This document shows positions 58,981-60,190 of a stretch of 60,190 bases of DNA, piece after piece; within the stretch, counting starts at the first letter, position 1, and each line of letters opens with the position of its first letter. This DNA comes from an uncultured Lachnospiraceae bacterium (GTDB taxonomy: Bacteria; Bacillota; Clostridia; Lachnospirales; Lachnospiraceae), in assembly GCA_902775555.1 (NCBI GenBank), contig CACYMQ010000012.1, positions 1 to 60,190 of the forward strand. Direction: 5' to 3'. Below the pieces are notes generated by a model. That model had not been told where the DNA came from. It saw nothing but the letters and a program-made list of their open reading frames with translations, and did no database searches. A program made the position numbers and the translations under genes.

Positions 58981-60190
58981 CTTCTTTTCCTACAAGGATG
59001 TAAACAAACTGTACCATCGAGAACATGATCAGGGTGCTGAACACACTGCTGATCCCATAGCTTACCAGTGGCAGGGTCACTCCCGTGGAGGGAATGAACT
59101 TTGTAACACCTCCGATATTCAGAAAGACCTGTATGATATAACTGATGGCAAATCCGAAGGTCATGTATTTGTAGAATGGATTCTTACATTTCATGGCGAT
59201 ATTTGCCATGGCGATAAATCCGCTGACGTAAATGAGGATCAGGCACAGCCCGAAGATCACTCCCAGTTCCTCACAGATCGCGGAGAATATGAAGTCACTC
59301 TCATTTACGGGGATATAATAGGGCATGCCCTTTCCGAGTCCCAGGCCGGTGAAGCCTCCCGTACCTATGGCAAAGAGGGATTCACTTAACTGATAACCGC
59401 CGGTCTCCCGATAGGCCCACGGATCCTTCCATGCCTCCACACGTACCGAGATATGATAGAACAGGCTGTCCTTGAACAGGATGTACCCCAGAACCACCAC
59501 GCCCACCACCAGTAGGATGCCTCCGATCAGGAAGATCGGCCGGGAAGTGGCCAGATAAACCATGGAAATGTAAGCCAGATAGAAAATGGCGATCGCGCCG
59601 AAATCCTTCTCCACAGCCAGAACCGCCATAAATGCGGCGGCGATCACGGCATTGATGACCACGTCCTTCAGTGTCGCGGCTTTTACAAGTCCGCTGGCGA
59701 CAAAAAGTACGAACAGTATCTTGACAAATTCCATGGGCTGCAGGGAGATCCCCGCAATACTGATCCAGTTTCTGGAGCCGTTGATATTCATGCCCACATG
59801 AGGTATGAAGACCGTAAACAGGAACATCAGTCCCGCGACTCCGTACAGGATCGTCCAGTTCCTCATGTTGGACAGCTTCCCCATGATAAAGGGAAGGAAG
59901 CTGGCAAGGAACAGGCAGACCGTTGCCAGTATGAACTGTCTCACGGCCAGGTCATGATCCAGCCGCGTCAGCATGGTATATCCGATCAGCATAAGAAATG
60001 TGATATTGTTGATGAGCAGACGGGATGCTTTCGGATAGACAGCATGAAAGATCGCCAGATAGAGGATCGCGATCAGGATCTGTATGGGATAATATGCGAG
60101 GATCGTTTTGTCGTCCGTATTAAAATACAGCATGACATGGCACAGAAAATGGATCGCAAAGATATAAAAGACCTGAGAGTTCAGGTTCCA
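58865..60190 (-). CDS. FtsW/RodA/SpoVE-family SEDS protein (5' end outside window)
   Basis: The frame is open beyond the right edge: 19 residues precede the ATG at 60133 and read as membrane-protein sequence, so the gene is cut. About eleven hydrophobic helices are visible with the SEDS blocks GSRNWISIAGISLQPMEFVKI, NESDFIFSAICEELG and PSTGVTLPLVSYG. SEDS proteins polymerise glycan strands with a class B PBP, here the next gene. The last 45 residues are an Ala/Gly/Pro-rich tail that overlaps the PBP gene. Confidence 0.9.
   Translation of the reverse strand, partial: WNLNSQVFYIFAIHFLCHVMLYFNTDDKTILAYYPIQILIAILYLAIFHAVYPKASRLLINNITFLMLIGYTMLTRLDHDLAVRQFILATVCLFLASFLPFIMGKLSNMRNWTILYGVAGLMFLFTVFIPHVGMNINGSRNWISIAGISLQPMEFVKILFVLFVASGLVKAATLKDVVINAVIAAAFMAVLAVEKDFGAIAIFYLAYISMVYLATSRPIFLIGGILLVVGVVVLGYILFKDSLFYHISVRVEAWKDPWAYRETGGYQLSESLFAIGTGGFTGLGLGKGMPYYIPVNESDFIFSAICEELGVIFGLCLILIYVSGFIAMANIAMKCKNPFYKYMTFGFAISYIIQVFLNIGGVTKFIPSTGVTLPLVSYGISSVFSTLIMFSMVQFVYILVGKEGETIEAEERELRAAVHAAAAYAAPAGYSGGGTPRVPGP

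Overview
The window looks like chromosomal DNA from a low-to-mid-GC Firmicute of the class Clostridia, most likely family Lachnospiraceae. This rests on the protein families present (rpsU beside phoH-ybeY, a short ProB without PUA domain, a DUF3048/YerB lipoprotein, the mutS-mutL-miaA-YnbB block, the YggS-SepF-DivIVA-LspA-RluD division block, a Firmicutes-type GalT, a class B sortase), on strong Shine-Dalgarno sequences, and on Gram-positive consensus promoters and LexA boxes. I cannot assign a genus. It is mostly housekeeping and envelope DNA; I see no phage, insertion sequence, transposase or CRISPR array.

Layout. 1-12.7 kb: all genes are on the + strand. They are a truncated gene, rpsU, phoH-ybeY, a DUF3048 lipoprotein, two flavoproteins, proB-MTHFS-proA, a patatin-like lipase, a cytidylate-kinase-like protein and a DUF4153 membrane protein. 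12.6-13.9 kb: a tyrosine recombinase that resembles the single-subunit streptococcal/lactococcal XerS, with a dif-like 34-bp inverted repeat just upstream of it. 13.9-60.2 kb: every protein gene is on the - strand. In map order these are an MBL-fold hydrolase, deoD, a four-gene cluster of poorly known zinc-ribbon and membrane proteins, MATE and CDF transporters, a division and cell-wall block (rluD-lspA-divIVA-sepF-yggS-HlyD-like-DD-carboxypeptidase-mgsA-rodA-PBP2-mreD-mreC-radC), YnbB-miaA-mutL-mutS-miaB, a LysM protein under two LexA boxes, an Hsp70-like/GrpE fusion, nadE, recU, two RNA-modification genes, a TPR protein, galE-lipoprotein-galT, one divergent tRNA-Leu(CAA) on +, a sortase B, a NUDIX hydrolase, a class B PBP and a FtsW-like protein cut by the right edge.

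How it fits together. The strand of every protein gene flips exactly at the recombinase/dif-like site. With the usual leading-strand gene bias of Firmicutes, this is what a replication terminus looks like, so the best single reading is that the window spans the terminus with a lone XerS-type chromosome-dimer resolution system at its centre. Division and wall genes dominate the right arm. mreB and minCDE, which often sit with mreC/mreD and rodA in relatives, are absent from their expected places, which raises the possibility of a coccoid or ovoid cell.

The most unusual protein is the 462-residue fusion of a degenerate Hsp70-like domain with a C-terminal GrpE domain (42840-44228). Next to it is a YneA-like LysM protein with an SOS-type promoter. 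Several envelope or surface-related proteins (patatin, zinc-ribbon, TPR, sortase) carry in-frame tandem DNA repeats.
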